Positions 60,572 to 64,000 of a stretch of 64,000 bases of DNA are shown piece by piece. The position numbers were made by a program, and so were the translations under genes. Position 1 is the stretch's first letter, and every line of letters begins with the position of its first letter. Source of the DNA: Todiramphus chloris collaris (lineage: Eukaryota > Chordata > Aves > Coraciiformes > Alcedinidae); assembly GCA_025345505.1 (NCBI GenBank), contig JANVCC010000049.1, positions 9,726,733 through 9,790,732 of the forward strand, read 5' to 3'. The notes below the pieces were generated by a model. It saw only the letters and a list, made by a program, of their open reading frames with translations. It had not been told where the DNA came from and did no database searches.

Positions 60572-63500
60572 CCGTAGTTATAAGAGAAGACCCAGACCTC
60601 CCTAAGGATACTTCAGCTCAGCCCTTCCTCAGGTGAGGTTTTACAGAAGTTATTTTCCATATTGCTGAAGTGTTATAACCATAAAACTGTAGTGACGGAA
60701 ACTGGAACTCAACCAGCGAGAGCTGTTTAGTCTGTTGTTAACATATAGCAGGCAGCTCGCAGACACTGAAACTGCAGCTAGATTCCTGTCTTTACCCAGG
60801 CATTTTCTGCATACCAAAATTAACTGTGGTCAACAAAGAAACCTTGGATTGGTCAACAGTGAAATCCTTTAAGAAAATGCACAGATGAATCATTGTGCTG
60901 TGTCTAGGGCAGGGGTAAAATCTGAATTTAGGATGCATGCTCTCTGTAGGCCCAGAGGAGATGTGAAACTCATGAGCTCCTGCAGATAACCCCATGGCAA
61001 GGCCAACTTAGTGGTGTGCAAAAGTGGATGGTATTTACATATTGCTGTCTTGACTGGTAGCATTATGTGGTTGTGCTCGCCAGCAGAGCTGCGCTCCGTG
61101 GTATATGATACAGAAGAGATGTATGGTCCCTGTGTGGTGGCGGGAATACCATTTGGTGAGTGAAACTTTCATTGCTCTGCCAGAGCATACACGGGGTGGG
61201 TGTTTGCATGAAGCTGTGAAAAATTCACAAACTGCATGGTTGTCTATCTACAGCAGTAGCCTTCCTCATTATCTCATAGGTAACACAATTTATTCATCTA
61301 CAGTGCATTTGAGAATGGAATGTTAGGACTGGGAATTTTCCATTTTGAGGCTTTGAGAAGGGCTCTTAATAGGGCTGGGAGAGCTGTGCTGAAAGAGGCA
61401 ACTTCAAATGCTCAGCAAAATGCAGGCTGGGAAGAGACTTCTGCCCATGTACAGTCCTGAGGGGACACGGGACAGTGGGGAGGGGAAAGCCATTTCAGCA
61501 GAGGATAAGGCTGACTCAGGAACAGGCAGAGATGGCCTGTTCTCAAACTCATATAGGCTGAAAAATGGAAACTAGGAAGGGTCTTTAGAGCAGAGCACGC
61601 TGGATGTCCCTTAGCAGAAGCACAGGGAGAGCCTGCCTCCCATAGGTCTTGTGAGTGCCTGTGGGTTGCCAAACCCCTTGGCTCTGTCAGCTCTATATTT
61701 CAGCAATGACAGTCACTGGGAAGACAAAACGTGCAGAGCTTCACCTGTTTCTGTCATTGCTAGTAACACAGTAGGCTCCACAAGCTTTATGAATGCTCCC
61801 AGCTAGAATGTTCCTGGAACAGCTTGAGAAGACATTGCCAGCTGCAAATAAACTCATAGACAACATAAGGCAGCCTCCCTCCCTCCTTGGCACTTGGCTT
61901 CAATTCATACCCCAGCCTGGCTCCCCATGGGGGTCCTGCCAGTCACCACATTCCATCTTCATCCCACAGTACACTTCCTTGATCCACAGTCAGGGTCAGG
62001 GACATCCTCAGCCACCAAGAATGTGTGGCAGAAGAGCAATGATGCCATTGAGCGTTTGAGGGCATATCTTCCTCCTGGAGCCTAGCAAGAGGAGGCTTAA
62101 TACTTGCAGTCTGGTGTGATTTAGAGATGAGCATCCTCTTCTCCAGTCTTGACCTATGGAAAGTCTCATGTTTCTTAGGCATATGTGCTTCTGCAACAAC
62201 CTGAGGTTATTACTGTGGTGCACTGAAGTGCTGCTGCAATGAGGGGTGCAGAGACAAAGGTATCCAAATGCTGACAGTGGCACAGAGATTCCCATTCATG
62301 AGGCATGACTGTGGGTTAATTCCACCTGGCAGTGTGCTCTGAACACTTCAGAGTCATGACTCAAGCTCCAAACATCATGAGGGTGACTTAGAAACATGAC
62401 AGTAAAAAAAACAATTATGAGGTTTCTTGGTTTTTTGGCATCTGATGCTCAAGCTTTTAAATTACTCTTGGGTCATGATCTTCCTTGCACAGCCACAGCA
62501 TTGCAATTTACTTTTTAATATAGACAAGATGAGATTTTCACCTACTGACCTGCCTCCAGGAACTGGAGTTTTAACAGCACCATTAAACATCACAGGACTT
62601 TCAGTAAAACCATGAGAGCTGGCGGTAGTCCTGACATATCAAGGAAGACTCTGCTTTAGGACATAGCTTAATACTAAATTCTAAACCTCTGATCTTGAGT
62701 GGATAAAGCCCAAATTTGATTTTTCTTTTTCTCTGTCTTCATATTTTATCACTTTATGTTATGTAGCCTATAAAAGTGGTCAGAGTTGATCCAGATGAAC
62801 AGTGGGAATAGGATTTCAGCTAATGAAACCTGCAATGGGGAAAAATAATTCTCTGTCTTGCAAATGGAAGTGAAAAGCCCATTAGTCCATCTCTGGAAGA
62901 TACTATCCCTTTTCCAGCGTACAAAGTGAAGCCTAGTTTCTGTACCTAACATGGGACCTTGGCTCCTGACAAAGCTAACACTGGCTTGAAGCAGGGCTGG
63001 CCATGAAAGCAGGGCATCCTGCCCATTGCAAAACCTTAACTGGGGTGCTGGCATTGCCCGTTGCTGTCTGGGGGAATGCTGTTAGCTTTTCCTGTCCTCC
63101 AGGGAACTGGTAAATCCTTCAAGTTTGTAGCACTTCCTGCATCCGTTTCCCACCTAAATGAGTTGGTTGATAAAGTCCTGATCTTCCACAGACTGTTTCC
63201 CCACTCCAGGCTGTTTTGCTGTTTGGAGTCCGGTTTGGGGCACCTCTCACATTTCAGTCCAAGTCTTTTCTTGGCTTATTGGGACTCTCTTTTCTACTGG
63301 ATTGCTGCCTGGAAAATGTTCTGCTTGTAGCTCAGTTTATCTGAACCCCTGAAGGAACCACAGCGCCCAAGAAGCTGTTTGGATCTCAGGTTTCTGTTTA
63401 TAAATTTTTTGTGTAGTTTCTGGCTTCCTGGATCCTTCCAAGAACCCATGAAAAATAACAACTCCTACTGCTGACAGTGGGCTCCATCTCCACTTATGCT

Positions 63501-64000
63501 TCCCCCTGCACCTTTGAGTCTGGGCAGAGAGTTCATACTCTGCCTGACTCCGTTTTGCAGCCAGTCTTACAAATGCTGTCACGAGGATTCCCATGCAATG
63601 TAGAAGAGACTGCCAGTCCCTATGTGTGATGCCTTGACTACTGCTTGGTCACCAGATGGATTTCAGAAATGGGTCTGCCCCAAACAACACATTTTTATTA
63701 TTGAGGCTCCTACTGCCATTCTAGTCCTGGGGCACCACTTTGGGACCCTGCCCTGTGCTACCTTGGCAAAACTTGCGTCCCAAAATTCTGGGAAGTAACC
63801 TGATCCATATCTCTTCCCAGTCATACAACAATAAAATCAGCAAAAACTAACAAATGGGGAAATTCACAGGTAAAGATGGACTTCTACCCTCTATCTGTTA
63901 AGCACATTAAAGGTAACTTTTAGTGTCAAACCAGACATCCCATGAACACCTAAGAGAACACTGAACATCAGCTTAGATGGGAGAGTGGACCCTTGAGCAC
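60572..64000. other. Non-coding stretch to the window end
   Basis: I recognise no coding sequence, RNA gene or mobile element. AATAAA occurs near 61,846 and 63,831 on the + strand without an associated gene. Confidence 0.45.

Noticed and set aside
1-64000. tRNA, rRNA, snRNA or CRISPR arrays
   Set aside because: Reading both strands I saw no cloverleaf with A/B boxes, no rRNA-like block and no regularly spaced identical repeats. A covariance-model scan would be needed to exclude small RNAs.

Overview
This window is vertebrate, almost certainly bird, genomic DNA. The evidence is several CR1 LINE fragments with their characteristic 3' terminal octamers (ATTCTATG / ATTCTGTG), and three long-terminal-repeat (LTR) sequences of kinds I remember as common in songbird genomes. 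There is also one strong CpG island in an otherwise AT-leaning background with long stretches free of any recognisable gene. The songbird assignment rests on memory of those LTR families, not on a search.

Layout. 1-15 kb: no recognisable gene. The + strand is rich in A and C, as expected if the minus strand is transcribed across it, and two low-confidence minus-strand exon candidates lie at 4.2 and 14.3 kb. 15.05-15.88 kb: a CpG island whose GC box, ATF/C-EBP-like site, CCAAT box and GTGAGT splice donor line up as a promoter plus untranslated first exon reading leftwards. A degenerate minisatellite (15.9-16.15 kb) sits on its outer edge. 16-25.8 kb: unannotatable single-copy DNA. 25.8-28.1 kb: two LTRs, one on the minus strand (25797-26850) and one on the plus strand (27492-28139) flanked by a perfect 5-bp target duplication. 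29.3-34.1 kb: a CR1-dense block with a 466-bp 3' end on +, a 2.5-kb element carrying part of the endonuclease and most of the reverse transcriptase on -, and a 76-bp scrap on -. 36.7 kb: a third LTR-like piece with TATA and AATAAA signals. 41.5-42.7 kb: another broken CR1. 48.2 kb: an ancient CR1 remnant. 51.5 and 54.9 kb: two copies of an interspersed repeat I cannot name.

The clearest functional element is the CpG-island promoter. No ORF matches a protein I recognise apart from CR1 reverse transcriptase/endonuclease. Several putative exons (34.5-34.8, 39.3-40.8 and 60.5 kb on +; 4.2 and 14.3 kb on -) have strong splice signals and open frames. Stop-free runs of those lengths occur often by chance, so they are leads only. 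I found no tRNA, rRNA or CRISPR array, and no evidence of a prokaryotic-type system or operon.
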